From Alphaproteobacteria bacterium (GTDB lineage: Bacteria > Pseudomonadota > Alphaproteobacteria > UBA6615), in assembly GCA_039980135.1 (NCBI GenBank), contig JBDXCV010000002.1:124001-188000 (forward strand): DNA of 64,000 bases, written 5' to 3'. Both the position numbers and the translations under genes were made by a program. Below are positions 44,967-53,912 of the stretch, piece after piece. Below the pieces are notes generated by a model. That model saw only the letters and a program-made list of their open reading frames with translations. It was not told where the DNA came from and did not search any database. Numbering within the stretch: the first letter of the stretch is position 1; each line of letters starts with the position of its first letter.

Positions 44967-45003
44967 CGCTAAAACGCGGGTGGGATGATAGTCATCCGGA
45001 TGA

Positions 45004-45013
45004 CCGTACAAGT
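45004..45013. promoter_or_regulatory. motif CCGTACAAGT upstream of the hydro-lyase operon
   Basis: An exact ten-base match to the candidate GntR operator at 38826-38835, 61 bp upstream of the large-subunit ATG. GAC and GTC flank it with outer symmetry. This supports common control of the TRAP and hydro-lyase operons. Confidence 0.45.
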
Positions 45014-45354
45014 CCAGAGGCAATATGTGAAATAGTGCATATTTTTGGGAATCAACAATTCTCATCGGCCAAGTTCGACTAAGGCTAGAATTTGATCACG
45101 CCGATACTGACAGAGACAAAGTGCAGGCCTGATCGTTGAGGCTCGCGAATGACGAAATGTGTAAGCACTAAGTAAGCAGGCGGCGGAGAAAGAGATAGTA
45201 TAGGCAAGGCCGAACAAGCTGACTAAATACCTGTAAAAAATGGATAAAACGTAATCTTTAGTGCGCGATAGGACTGCGTAGAAAACGCCTTTTTGCGACT
45301 TACGCCTTGTGGTGGTTCGCGGGCAGATCTGTTGACCACCCGAGGCGAGGCCGG

Positions 45355-45387
45355 TATCACTCACTTCAATAATTGAAGTGAGTGATA
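45355..45387. promoter_or_regulatory. perfect 33-bp palindrome at the HxlR start
   Basis: The left arm is TATCACTCACTTCAAT, the centre a single A, and the right arm ATTGAAGTGAGTGATA. All 16 base pairs match. The last base is the A of the HxlR ATG at 45387. This is almost certainly the operator for autoregulation; in RNA it would also form a hairpin covering the ribosome site. Confidence 0.88.
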
Positions 45388-45866
45388 TGAGCCGGTCCGA
45401 TCTCGCCTCCCAGGTTTGTACCTACGCCCGCACCATCGAGCTGCTCGGCAACGAGTGGACCTTGATGATACTGCGCGAGCTGTTCCTGGGCAGTCGCCGG
45501 TTTGATGATTTGCGGAGCCAGACCGGCGCCTCGCCGCATACCCTGAGCCAGCGCCTCAAGCGACTGGAGGGCGCCGGCATTCTGCGCCGCGAGGCCTATA
45601 GCGAACACCCGCCGCGTTATGAATACCGCCTGACGGCCATGGGGCGTGATCTCTGGCCGATCATCATCGCGATCAAGCAGTGGGGCGACAAATGGTTCGA
45701 GGGTGACACCACCCATGTCGAAATCACCCATAAGGATTGCGGCGCGACCGTGACGCCGCGCATGACCTGTCCGGATTGCGGCGCGCCGATGCACGCCCAT
45801 GATTCCGAACCCCGTCTTTCCACCGAATATGAAAACGAACGCCGCGTCGCCGGGAGGCAGACATGA
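45387..45866 (+). CDS. HxlR-family regulator with C-terminal cysteines
   Basis: A 159-aa winged-helix regulator. The core is CTYARTIELLGNEWTLMILRELFLGSRRFDDLRSQTGASPHTLSQRLKRLEGAGIL followed by YRLTAMGRDLWPII. The N-terminal cysteine (C11 or so) is typical of thiol- or aldehyde-sensing HxlR proteins. The tail has DCGATVTPRMTCPDCG, a zinc-ribbon-like set of cysteines. A perfect palindrome abuts its start. Its stop overlaps the nitronate monooxygenase start (ATGA), so both are expressed and probably regulated together. Confidence 0.9.
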   Translation: MSRSDLASQVCTYARTIELLGNEWTLMILRELFLGSRRFDDLRSQTGASPHTLSQRLKRLEGAGILRREAYSEHPPRYEYRLTAMGRDLWPIIIAIKQWGDKWFEGDTTHVEITHKDCGATVTPRMTCPDCGAPMHAHDSEPRLSTEYENERRVAGRQT

Positions 45867-46840
45867 AAACACGTATCACCGAAATGCTCGGAATCGAGCA
45901 TCCGATCATCCAGGGCGGCATGCACTATGTGGGTTTCGCGGAACTCGCCGCCGCGGTCTCGAATGCCGGCGGGCTGGGCATCATCACGGGCCTGACCCAG
46001 AAAACGGCGCCGGACCTCGCCAACGAGATCGCGCGCTGCCGCGACATGACCGACAAGCCCATCGGGGTCAACCTGACCTTCCTGCCGATCGTTGACGAAC
46101 CGGACTATCCCGGTCTGATCCAGGCGGTCATCGACGGCGGGGTCAAGATCGTCGAGACCGCCGGAAACAACCCCGCGAAGTGGCTGCCGGTCCTCAAGGA
46201 CAACGGCATCACCGTGATCCACAAATGCACGACCGTCCGCCATTCCCTGAAGGCCCAGGAGATCGGCTGTGACGCCGTTTCGGTCGACGGTTTCGAATGC
46301 GGGGGCCATCCCGGCGAGGACGACATCCCCAACATGATCCTGCTGCCCCGGGCCGCCGATGAGCTCGAAATCCCCTTCGTCGCCTCGGGCGGCATGGCGG
46401 ATGCGCGTTCGCTGGTCGCCGCGCTGGCCATGGGGGCGGATGGCATGAACATGGGCACGCGCTTCATCGTGACCAGGGAAGCGCCGGTGCATGACAATGT
46501 GAAGGCGGCGATCGTGGCCGCGAGCGAGTTGGACACGCGCCTGGTGATGCGGCCGCTGCGCAATACCGAACGTGTTCTCACCAACGCGGCTGTCGAACGC
46601 CTGCTGGAGAAGGAACGGGAACTCGGCGCGAATATCGAATTCACCGACATCGCGCCGGAGGTCGCCGGGGTCTATCCCAAGGTCATGCTCGACGGCGATA
46701 TGGACGCGGGCGCCTGGTCGTGCGGCATGGTCGCCGGCCTGATTCACGACATCCCGACCTGCAAGGAACTGATCGACCGGATCATGACCGACGCGGATGC
46801 GTTGATCCGTCAGCGGCTCGAAGGCATGGCGGCGGCCTAG
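45863..46840 (+). CDS. nitronate monooxygenase family protein
   Basis: A 325-aa FMN enzyme of the 2-nitropropane dioxygenase fold. The opening GIEHPIIQGGMHYVGFAELAAAVSNAGGLGII, the catalytic-histidine motif GFECGGHPGEDD, and the phosphate loop SGGMADARSLVAALAMGADGMNMGTRF are all typical. It oxidises alkyl nitronates or acts on related compounds such as propionate-3-nitronate. It is translationally coupled to the HxlR gene. Its stop overlaps the RND pump stop by four bases on the opposite strand. Confidence 0.9.
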   Translation: MKTRITEMLGIEHPIIQGGMHYVGFAELAAAVSNAGGLGIITGLTQKTAPDLANEIARCRDMTDKPIGVNLTFLPIVDEPDYPGLIQAVIDGGVKIVETAGNNPAKWLPVLKDNGITVIHKCTTVRHSLKAQEIGCDAVSVDGFECGGHPGEDDIPNMILLPRAADELEIPFVASGGMADARSLVAALAMGADGMNMGTRFIVTREAPVHDNVKAAIVAASELDTRLVMRPLRNTERVLTNAAVERLLEKERELGANIEFTDIAPEVAGVYPKVMLDGDMDAGAWSCGMVAGLIHDIPTCKELIDRIMTDADALIRQRLEGMAAA

Positions 46841-49800
46841 TCGCCTTTTACGGGCACGCGACCGGCCAGTTCAGCGTCCAGCGCCCTTTCGACGGTCGCA
46901 CGCGGTTTCGAGAAGCCCGCCATCAGGTTGTACAGCACCGGGGTCAGGAACAGGGTCAGGATCAATGACAGCCCCAGTCCGCCGACAATCACGGAACCAA
47001 TCGCAATCCGGCTCTCGGCGCCCGCGCCCGATGCGAGCACCAGCGGCACGGCACCGAGTATGGTCGAGATAACCGTCATGAAAATCGGTCGGGCGCGCAG
47101 CACGGCGGCTTCGACAACCGCCTCGCGAACATTCATGCCCTCGTCGCGCAACTGGTTTGCGAACTCGACGATCAAGATGCCGTTCTTGGCCATCAACCCG
47201 ATCAGCAGCACGATACCGATTTGGCTATAGACGTTGAGGGACAGGCCGGCGGCGAACAGTGCATAGACCGCACCCGCGACCGCGAGTGGCACGGACAGCA
47301 TGATCACGAGCGGGTGGATGAAGCTCTCGAACTGGGCCGCGAGGACCAGAAACACGATCACCAGCGCCATCAGGAAAACGGTCATCGTATCGCTCGACGT
47401 GTCCTTGAAGACGGCCGACTGGCCGGAATAACCCAGCCGTGCATTGTCGGGGAGAATGTCAGCCGCCCCGGCCTCCATGAAAGAAATGGCGTCGCCGAGC
47501 GCATAACCCGGCTCAAGCCCGGCGGAAATCGTGATCGAGGGCAGCCGGTCGGTGCGGCGTAGCTCCGGTGCGGCAGCGCTTTCCGATGCCGCCACCAGCG
47601 CACTCAGAGGCACCAGGGATGTGCCATCACCCGCCCGCACGAAGATGTTGGAAATATCTGTCGGGGTCCGGCGGTCCTCCGGCTGCGCCTGGGTGATCAC
47701 CGGATATTCGCGGCCACGGTCGATATATTGCGTGACTTCGCGGGACGCGAACATCGTCTGAAGCGTCTGGGCGACAAGTTCCGCGGGGATGCCCAAATCA
47801 TTCGCGCTGGCCCGGTCCAGGCGCAGGTCGAGCTGCGGCTGATTTTCCTCATAGTCGATCTGAGGATTGACCAGACGTTCGTTGGTTTCCGCATGCTCGA
47901 GAAGCGCCGCGGCCCATAATTTGACCAGCTCGAAATCGGGACCGCCGACGACGATGCGAAGTGGCGTCGAGTTGCCGCGCAGACCAAGGCCGGCCGGGCT
48001 GGCAACGCCGGCGCGCGCACCGGCCAGGCCGCGCGCGGCCGGCTGTATCGCATTGACCACATCGGCCTGGCTCGCCTCGCGGTCTTCCCACTGCGCCAGG
48101 CGCATGACGACGAAGGCGCGGTAGGGCCGGTTGCCCCAGCCGACGAGTGAATAGACCGTGACGATGTTGCCGTTGTCGACCTGCGGCTGGAGGGCACGTT
48201 CGATCACGCTTGCCTGCTCGTTGGTGTAGGCGGTGGTTGCACCCTGGGGGGCGGTAATCGGTACGAACGCGACTCCCCGGTCTTCGGATGGCGCAAGCTC
48301 GCGTGGCAGCGTCTGGTACAGAATCACGGCGCCAACGACGAACAGCAGAGAAAGCGCGATGACGATCAGCGGCAGCCGGAGCGCGGTTTCGAGGCCCCGG
48401 CGATAGACCTGGGCAAGGCGTGGGGCCGTCGCCGCGGTATCGCTGCCACCGGCAGCTGGTGTGTTGGCTCTGGCCTTGACCACGCGTGACGCGATCATCG
48501 GGCACAGGCTGAGCGCGACGAAGGTCGAGATCACCACGGCACCCGCCATCACCATGCCGAACTCGCTGAACAGACGACCGACCTGTCCGCCCAGAAACGA
48601 GATCGGAATGAAAACGGCAATCAGGGTCACGGAAGTCGCGAGCACCGCGAAGGTCACCTGGCGGGTTCCGAGCACGGCGGCGATGAGCCGCGACTCCCCG
48701 CCATCGACCCGGCGCTGGATGTTTTCCAGCACCACGATGGCGTCATCCACGACGAGGCCGATCGCCAGCAACAGCGCAAGCAGGGTCAGCACATTGATCG
48801 AGAAACCGAATGCCGCGACCATCGAGAGGCAGCCGATCAGAGCAACGGGGATCGTCACCGCGGGGACCAGCGTGGCGCGGAACGAACGTAGGAACAACAG
48901 GATCACCAGCACGACCAGCGTGAGGGAAATGCCGAGCGCGATCAGCACCTCACGGATGGAGGCAGAGATAAACAGTGCGTCGTCCGATCCGACGATGATC
49001 CTCATCCCTTCGGGCATCGTCGGTTCCATGGCAACGATTTCCGCCCGAACCTCATTCGATATCGCCATCGTATTGGCCTGGCTTTGCCGGATGACCTGCA
49101 GCCCGATGGCGGGCTGCCCGTTGGCACGGACGATCGTGTTGTCGTCCTCCACCCCGCGGACGACCGTGGCCACATCGCCGATGCGAACCGGATACCCATC
49201 GACGGTCTTGATGGAGATATTGCGGAACTGGTCGGGTGTCGTGAGACGGCTATCGAGACGAATGTCGAGCAGGCGCTGGCTCGACGTGATTTCGCCGGCC
49301 GGCAACTCCACGTTGTTGCGCCGGATAGCGGCCTCGACATCCGAGACCGTCAGGTTGCGGGCCGCCAATGCACGTCGGTCGAGCCAGATTCGGATGGCGA
49401 AACGGCGTTCGCCGCGCAAGTCGACGGAGGCCACGCCGTCGAGGGTAGAGAGACGGTCGATCACAAACCGCTCGACATAATCGGTGATCTCTTCCGGCGA
49501 GTGTCGGTCCGAGGTGACCGCCAGACGCATGACCGGATCGGCGTCGCTGTCGTTCTTGATCACGATTGGCTCGTCGACGCCGTCGGGCAGACTGCCGCGA
49601 ATGCGTCCCACGGCGTCGCGCACGTCGTTTGCCGCTTCGTCGATATTCCGGCCGACTTCGAACTCGATGACCGTCCGGGACCGCCCGCGGCGGCTCTGGG
49701 AGGAGATGGTCTTGACACCGGACACCCCGGCGATCGAGCTCTCCACGATTTCGGTGATGTCTGTATCGACGATTTGAGGCGAGGCGCCCGTATAAGTCGT

Positions 49801-49944
49801 CGTGACGGTGACGATGGCGGAATCGATATCCGGCAGCTCACGGATGGGAAGCGTGAGCAGGGACCCGACGCCCATCACGACGATCAGCAGGCTGGCGACG
49901 AGCGCCAGGACGGGGCGTTTTATGGAAATATCCGAAAGCGTCAT
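46837..49944 (-). CDS. RND multidrug efflux permease (HAE1 type)
   Basis: A 1035-aa inner-membrane pump of the AcrB/MexF superfamily that exports drugs or solvents by proton exchange. The opening SDISIKRPVLALVASLLIVVMGVGSL, two large periplasmic loops, and the proton-relay segment ALLLAIGLVVDDAIVVLENIQRR (Asp pair) are canonical. It lies downstream of its adaptor gene (64 bp). No outer-membrane channel or regulator is adjacent; the channel must be shared. ATG 49944 gives the family start. Confidence 0.94.
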   Translation of the reverse strand: MTLSDISIKRPVLALVASLLIVVMGVGSLLTLPIRELPDIDSAIVTVTTTYTGASPQIVDTDITEIVESSIAGVSGVKTISSQSRRGRSRTVIEFEVGRNIDEAANDVRDAVGRIRGSLPDGVDEPIVIKNDSDADPVMRLAVTSDRHSPEEITDYVERFVIDRLSTLDGVASVDLRGERRFAIRIWLDRRALAARNLTVSDVEAAIRRNNVELPAGEITSSQRLLDIRLDSRLTTPDQFRNISIKTVDGYPVRIGDVATVVRGVEDDNTIVRANGQPAIGLQVIRQSQANTMAISNEVRAEIVAMEPTMPEGMRIIVGSDDALFISASIREVLIALGISLTLVVLVILLFLRSFRATLVPAVTIPVALIGCLSMVAAFGFSINVLTLLALLLAIGLVVDDAIVVLENIQRRVDGGESRLIAAVLGTRQVTFAVLATSVTLIAVFIPISFLGGQVGRLFSEFGMVMAGAVVISTFVALSLCPMIASRVVKARANTPAAGGSDTAATAPRLAQVYRRGLETALRLPLIVIALSLLFVVGAVILYQTLPRELAPSEDRGVAFVPITAPQGATTAYTNEQASVIERALQPQVDNGNIVTVYSLVGWGNRPYRAFVVMRLAQWEDREASQADVVNAIQPAARGLAGARAGVASPAGLGLRGNSTPLRIVVGGPDFELVKLWAAALLEHAETNERLVNPQIDYEENQPQLDLRLDRASANDLGIPAELVAQTLQTMFASREVTQYIDRGREYPVITQAQPEDRRTPTDISNIFVRAGDGTSLVPLSALVAASESAAAPELRRTDRLPSITISAGLEPGYALGDAISFMEAGAADILPDNARLGYSGQSAVFKDTSSDTMTVFLMALVIVFLVLAAQFESFIHPLVIMLSVPLAVAGAVYALFAAGLSLNVYSQIGIVLLIGLMAKNGILIVEFANQLRDEGMNVREAVVEAAVLRARPIFMTVISTILGAVPLVLASGAGAESRIAIGSVIVGGLGLSLILTLFLTPVLYNLMAGFSKPRATVERALDAELAGRVPVKGD

Positions 49945-50008
49945 CGTTCGATGGTCCGGGATGGGCGGTGCGCCCGTGGCGGAGCGGGTTGCGAAATGTG
50001 CGGGCACA

Positions 50009-51115
50009 TCAGCCGGAGACTCTGCCCGTACCGGCTGGTTTGGCGCGGCGAACCGGTCTGCCGTCGCGCGCCTTCTGGACCCCACGTACAATTACTTCTT
50101 CACCGTCCGATATCCCGTCGAGGATCTCGACATTGCCGAAGCCGCGTTGCCCGATGGTGATGTCGCGGCGCTCGGCAATCGTGCCGCGTTCACCGTCGCG
50201 CACCACGAACACCGCAGGCTGGCTGCCTTCAATGAAGATCGCCTCCTCGGGCACCGTCAACGCCTTGCGGTTGTCGAGGACGACGGCGAGGTGCATGAAC
50301 ATTCCGGCGGGCAACTCGTAGTCTGGATTGGGCGCGACAGCCCGCGCGCGAAACGCTCTCGAGACTGGATCGATCCTGCTGTCGATGCGCTCGATCCGAC
50401 CCTCGAAAACCCGGCCCGGGAACGCCGTTGCGTCGGCGAGGACCCGCTGACCGGTCTTGATGCGGCCGAACAGGTTTTCGGGGATCGAGAAATCAATCTC
50501 GATCAGGGAAAGGTCGTCCAGGCTGGCGATGTTCTGCCCGGCCTCGACCCGCGATCCGGTCTCGATATTGGTGAAACCCACAACACCGTCGAAGGGCGCA
50601 ACCACGATGCGGTCGCGAAGCCTGCGGGCTGCGCGGTCCCGTTCGGCCTGCGCCGTCGCCAGGGCGACCTCCAGCTTCTCGACGGCAGCCTGAGATGTCG
50701 CGCTCGATTTCATCAATTCCCGCGCGCGTTTCAGCGCGCTCCGGGCCTCGGTCAGCTGCGCCTCGGCCTCGATCAGATTGGCGCGCTCGATGTCGTCGTC
50801 GAGCCGAAGCAGAATATCCTTCGCATCGACACGCCTGCCGGCCTGGACATTGACCTCGGTGACACGTCCGGACGCGGAGGGGGTTATCTCGACGGCCCGG
50901 TGGGCCCGGGTCGAGCCGACCGCCTCGACAGTCGTTTCGAGGTCGGCGATCGTCGCGCGCACAGTTTCGACAGCCGGGCCACCGCCGCCGCCTCGCGGGC
51001 TGCCACTTGGCGCCGCGTTGCTCGCGGAATAGGCCTGCCAGCCCGCGTAACCCCCGCCCAGGAGAGCGACGATCACGGCCAGAATTCCGACCTGTTTGAC
51101 GATGGACATCGACAT
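50009..51115 (-). CDS. RND efflux periplasmic adaptor
   Basis: A 368-aa membrane-fusion protein. It has an N-terminal membrane anchor (about 9-28), a Gly-rich linker, a lipoyl half-motif (SASGRVTEVNVQAGRRVDAKDILLRLD), an alpha-hairpin (residues 105-165), the second lipoyl half (IVVAPFDGVVGFTNIETGSRVEAGQ) and a beta-barrel. It joins the RND pump to an outer-membrane channel. It is the first gene of a two-gene operon. Confidence 0.94.
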   Translation of the reverse strand: MSMSIVKQVGILAVIVALLGGGYAGWQAYSASNAAPSGSPRGGGGGPAVETVRATIADLETTVEAVGSTRAHRAVEITPSASGRVTEVNVQAGRRVDAKDILLRLDDDIERANLIEAEAQLTEARSALKRARELMKSSATSQAAVEKLEVALATAQAERDRAARRLRDRIVVAPFDGVVGFTNIETGSRVEAGQNIASLDDLSLIEIDFSIPENLFGRIKTGQRVLADATAFPGRVFEGRIERIDSRIDPVSRAFRARAVAPNPDYELPAGMFMHLAVVLDNRKALTVPEEAIFIEGSQPAVFVVRDGERGTIAERRDITIGQRGFGNVEILDGISDGEEVIVRGVQKARDGRPVRRAKPAGTGRVSG

Positions 51116-51452
51116 TCCTTCTCGGCCGGAGACCCGGTCCCACCTGTGTCAACGCATGTCTGTGCGTAGCATAAATTCTGCCAGAGAATTATGGTTATTA
51201 TTTGTCGATCCGGGTGTCTCCCATGCGCTGCGCGCGTGGCTGGTATCGAACCGAAGAAGCCGGTGAGGTGATGTTCGGCGTGGTCGGTCGGGCGGGTCGG
51301 CTATGCCAGGCGGCCGATTGAATTCATATAGGTTTGTTTGCGGTCGCGAAGGCTGGTACGAATCCACTGAGTATCCGTCCGTTACCGGTCGGCGACCATG
51401 TTTCACAAGCGACACCTGACCTATCCGAACCGAGGAATTGGGAGCCATTTCC
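51116..51452. other. divergent spacer between the RND adaptor and the dehydrogenase
   Basis: 337 bp with no gene I can support. An A/T-rich patch lies at about 51168-51205, next to the adaptor start, and probably holds that promoter. No clear operator was found. Confidence 0.5.
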
Positions 51453-52895
51453 ATGACGCACGCCTATCCGAATATCGAACTCCATGTCGCCGGCAAGTGG
51501 GGGCCCGCACTCGGCGGAGAGACGATCGATGTGATCAATCCCGCGACCGGTCAGCCGATCGGCAATGTTGCCCATGCGCGTGTGGCCGACCTGGATGTGG
51601 CGCTGGAAGCCGCCGAGACCGGGTTCCGCGCGTGGAAAGAGGTCTCCGCCTTCGATCGCTACAAGCTGATGCGCAAGGCCGCCGATCTGGTGCGCGAACG
51701 CGCCGACGCGATCGCGACATTGATGACCATGGAGCAGGGCAAGCCGGTTGGTGAGGCGAAGATCGAGACGCTGTTCGGCGCGGACATCATCGACTGGTTC
51801 GCCGAGGAGGCGCGCCGCACCTATGGCAGCGTCATCCCCGCGCGCATGGGCGGCGTGACCCAGCTGATCGTCAAGGAGCCGGTCGGCCCGGTTGCTGCGT
51901 TCACACCGTGGAACTTCCCGATCAACCAGGCGGTACGCAAGCTCTCGGGCGCGGTCGGTGCGGGTTGTTCGATCATCCTGAAGGGGCCGGAAGAAACGCC
52001 GGCGAGCTGTGCAGAACTGGTGCGCTGCTTCGTCGATGCCGGCTTGCCGGACGGTGTGGTCAATCTCGTCTACGGCATCCCGGCCGAGATCTCCGAATAT
52101 CTCATCCCCCATCGCACGATCCGGAAGATCACCTTCACCGGTTCAACTGCCGTGGGCAAACAGCTGGCCGTGTTGGCCGGCGCGCATATGAAACGCGTCA
52201 CCATGGAACTGGGAGGCCATTCGCCGGCGATCGTCTTCGAGGATGCCGATGTCGAAGTCGCGCTCAAGGTGCTGACGGCCAACAAGTTCCGCAATGCAGG
52301 ACAGGTCTGTGTCTCGCCGACGCGGTTCCTGGTGCATGAAAAACACTATGGCCGTTTCGTCGAGGGCTTCACGGAATTCGCCTCCACCCTGCCGGTGGGC
52401 GACGGCATGGACCCGGACACCAAGATGGGGCCGCTGGCACATGATCGGCGCGTCGAGGCGATCGAGGGGTTCGTATCTGACGCGGTGGGCAAGGGTGCGA
52501 CCGTACATACCGGCGGCCAGCGCAAGGGCAATGAGGGCTACTTCTTCGAGCCGACCGTCCTGACCGATGTCCCGATGGATGCCCGCATCATGAACGAGGA
52601 ACCGTTCGGCCCGGTCGCGCCGATCATGCCGTTCACCGATTTCGACGCGGTCGTTGCGGAGGCCAACCGCCTCGACTATGGGCTCGCGGCCTATGCCTAC
52701 ACCAAGTCGGCCAAGACGGCCCAGGAGGTGGGTGCGGCGTTCGAAAGCGGCATGGTCTCGATCAATCATCACGGCATCGGGCTGATCGAGACCCATTTCG
52801 GCGGCGTGAAGGATTCGGGCTACGGTTCGGAAGGCGGCTCGGAGGCCATCGACGCGTATCTGAACACCAAGTTCATCACCCAGGCCGGGCTGTAG
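51453..52895 (+). CDS. NAD(P)-dependent succinate-semialdehyde dehydrogenase-like
   Basis: A 480-aa aldehyde dehydrogenase. The cofactor region is FTPWNFPINQAVRKLSGAVGAGCSIILKGPEETP, the general base is in TMELGGHSP, and the catalytic cysteine is in NAGQVCVSPTRF. The GabD-like pattern (VINPATGQPIGNV, VSINHHGIGLIETHFGGVKDSGYGSEGG) suggests succinate or a similar semialdehyde as substrate. ATG 51453 is preferred over an upstream TTG at 51438. It stands alone. Confidence 0.88.
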   Translation: MTHAYPNIELHVAGKWGPALGGETIDVINPATGQPIGNVAHARVADLDVALEAAETGFRAWKEVSAFDRYKLMRKAADLVRERADAIATLMTMEQGKPVGEAKIETLFGADIIDWFAEEARRTYGSVIPARMGGVTQLIVKEPVGPVAAFTPWNFPINQAVRKLSGAVGAGCSIILKGPEETPASCAELVRCFVDAGLPDGVVNLVYGIPAEISEYLIPHRTIRKITFTGSTAVGKQLAVLAGAHMKRVTMELGGHSPAIVFEDADVEVALKVLTANKFRNAGQVCVSPTRFLVHEKHYGRFVEGFTEFASTLPVGDGMDPDTKMGPLAHDRRVEAIEGFVSDAVGKGATVHTGGQRKGNEGYFFEPTVLTDVPMDARIMNEEPFGPVAPIMPFTDFDAVVAEANRLDYGLAAYAYTKSAKTAQEVGAAFESGMVSINHHGIGLIETHFGGVKDSGYGSEGGSEAIDAYLNTKFITQAGL

Positions 52896-52917
52896 GGCGG
52901 ATACCGGGAGCGGGCGC

Positions 52918-53820
52918 CTAGTTCTGCGGGCTCCCGACCTCCGCCACCAGGAAATCGATGAAGGCGCGGGTTTTCAGCGCCATCTCGCGCTGGGCGGGAA
53001 AGATCGCGTAGACCGCGGCTTCCTGGCGTTCATAGTCGCGCAACAGACGGATCAGCCGGCCCGATTCCAGTTCCGGGGCGGCGAAGTGATACGGCACCCG
53101 CGCGATTCCCATGCCGGCCAGCGCGCCTTCGCGGGCGACGATCAGGCTGGTGCTTCGCAGGGGGCCCGTGACCGGGACGGCATAGGCGGCGCCATCACGG
53201 TCGAAGACCCATTCGGCGATGTTCTGAACCGCTGTGGTGATCAGGCAGGCGTGATCGTCCAGTTCGTCGGGACGGGCCGGTGCACCGTGCTTCGCGATAT
53301 AGGCGGGGCTGGCGCACAGGACCGTGGGGGTCTCCATGATCTTGCGCGCGATCAGCGCGGAATCCGGCAGTGTGCCGGCGCCGCGAATGACCACGTCGAA
53401 GCCCTCGCCGACCACGTCGACGAAGGCATCGGACGCGGTCACGTCGAGACGCACCTCGGGATATTTTGCCGCGAATTTCGGCAGTAACGGCGCGATATAC
53501 ATGTGTCCGAAGGTCACCGGCATGGCCAGGCGGAGCACCCCGCGCGGCGCGGCCGTGACCGAGTTGACTGTTTCCGCGCCCTCATCAAGCGTCGCAAGCG
53601 CCGACGACACGCTGGCATGATAGGCGGTGCCCGCCTCGGTCAGCGCGAGGCTGCGGGTGGTGCGGGCGATCAGCCGGGCCCCCAACCGGGTCTCCAGCTC
53701 CGATATGGCCTTGCTGACCGCCGACGGCGAGACGGCAAGCCGTTCAGCGGCGGCGCGGAAGCTCCCGGTCTCCGCAACCGCGTCGAACATCTCCAGAGAT
53801 CGCGTCGAGGGGTGACTCAT
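52918..53820 (-). CDS. LysR-family transcriptional regulator
   Basis: A 300-aa regulator. The helix-turn-helix is ETGSFRAAAERLAVSPSAVSKAISELETRLGARLIARTTRSLALTEAG (about 17-64). The ligand domain shows LRLAMPVTFGHMYIAPLLPKFAAKYPEVRLDV. It is divergent from the VOC gene across a 92-bp A/T-rich gap that contains an operator-like palindrome, so it probably controls the VOC/OsmC/Gfo cluster. Confidence 0.92.
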   Translation of the reverse strand: MSHPSTRSLEMFDAVAETGSFRAAAERLAVSPSAVSKAISELETRLGARLIARTTRSLALTEAGTAYHASVSSALATLDEGAETVNSVTAAPRGVLRLAMPVTFGHMYIAPLLPKFAAKYPEVRLDVTASDAFVDVVGEGFDVVIRGAGTLPDSALIARKIMETPTVLCASPAYIAKHGAPARPDELDDHACLITTAVQNIAEWVFDRDGAAYAVPVTGPLRSTSLIVAREGALAGMGIARVPYHFAAPELESGRLIRLLRDYERQEAAVYAIFPAQREMALKTRAFIDFLVAEVGSPQN

Positions 53821-53836
53821 AAGTACTGAAAATATC

Positions 53837-53851
53837 TCATCAATATGATGA
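53837..53851. promoter_or_regulatory. LysR-box palindrome
   Basis: TCATCA-ATA-TGATGA is a perfect inverted repeat in the LysR/VOC gap. A further half copy, TTGATGA, lies at 53863-53869. Paired sites of this kind are usual for LysR regulators. Confidence 0.6.
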
Positions 53852-53912
53852 TCACAATCCTATTGATGAACAAAGTTGCTTAAACGATGGTGTTGGAAAG
53901 GGAGATACGATC

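Larger units (their letters stand above)
37422..45354. other. island-like segment of lower GC content
   Basis: From the tRNA-Leu fragment to the HxlR palindrome, coding and spacer DNA are visibly richer in A/T and in codons such as TTT, ATT and GAT than the flanks. It carries a self-contained set: GntR regulator, TRAP transporter, aconitase-type pair, GFA protein and GST. No integrase, transposase or second tRNA fragment is seen inside, so the right end is only estimated from composition. Confidence 0.55.
44944..45386. other. intergenic region upstream of the hydro-lyase operon
   Basis: 443 bp, A/T-rich to about 45330. It carries two copies of a GTACAA-containing motif near the operon start and ends in the HxlR palindrome. 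A short open frame on the minus strand (45062-45364) has no recognisable content and I do not call it a gene. No tRNA sequence is seen at this end. Confidence 0.6.

Noticed and set aside
45062-45364. Minus-strand open frame of 100 codons between the hydro-lyase and HxlR genes
   Set aside because: No motif or good ribosome site; one hydrophobic stretch alone is not enough.
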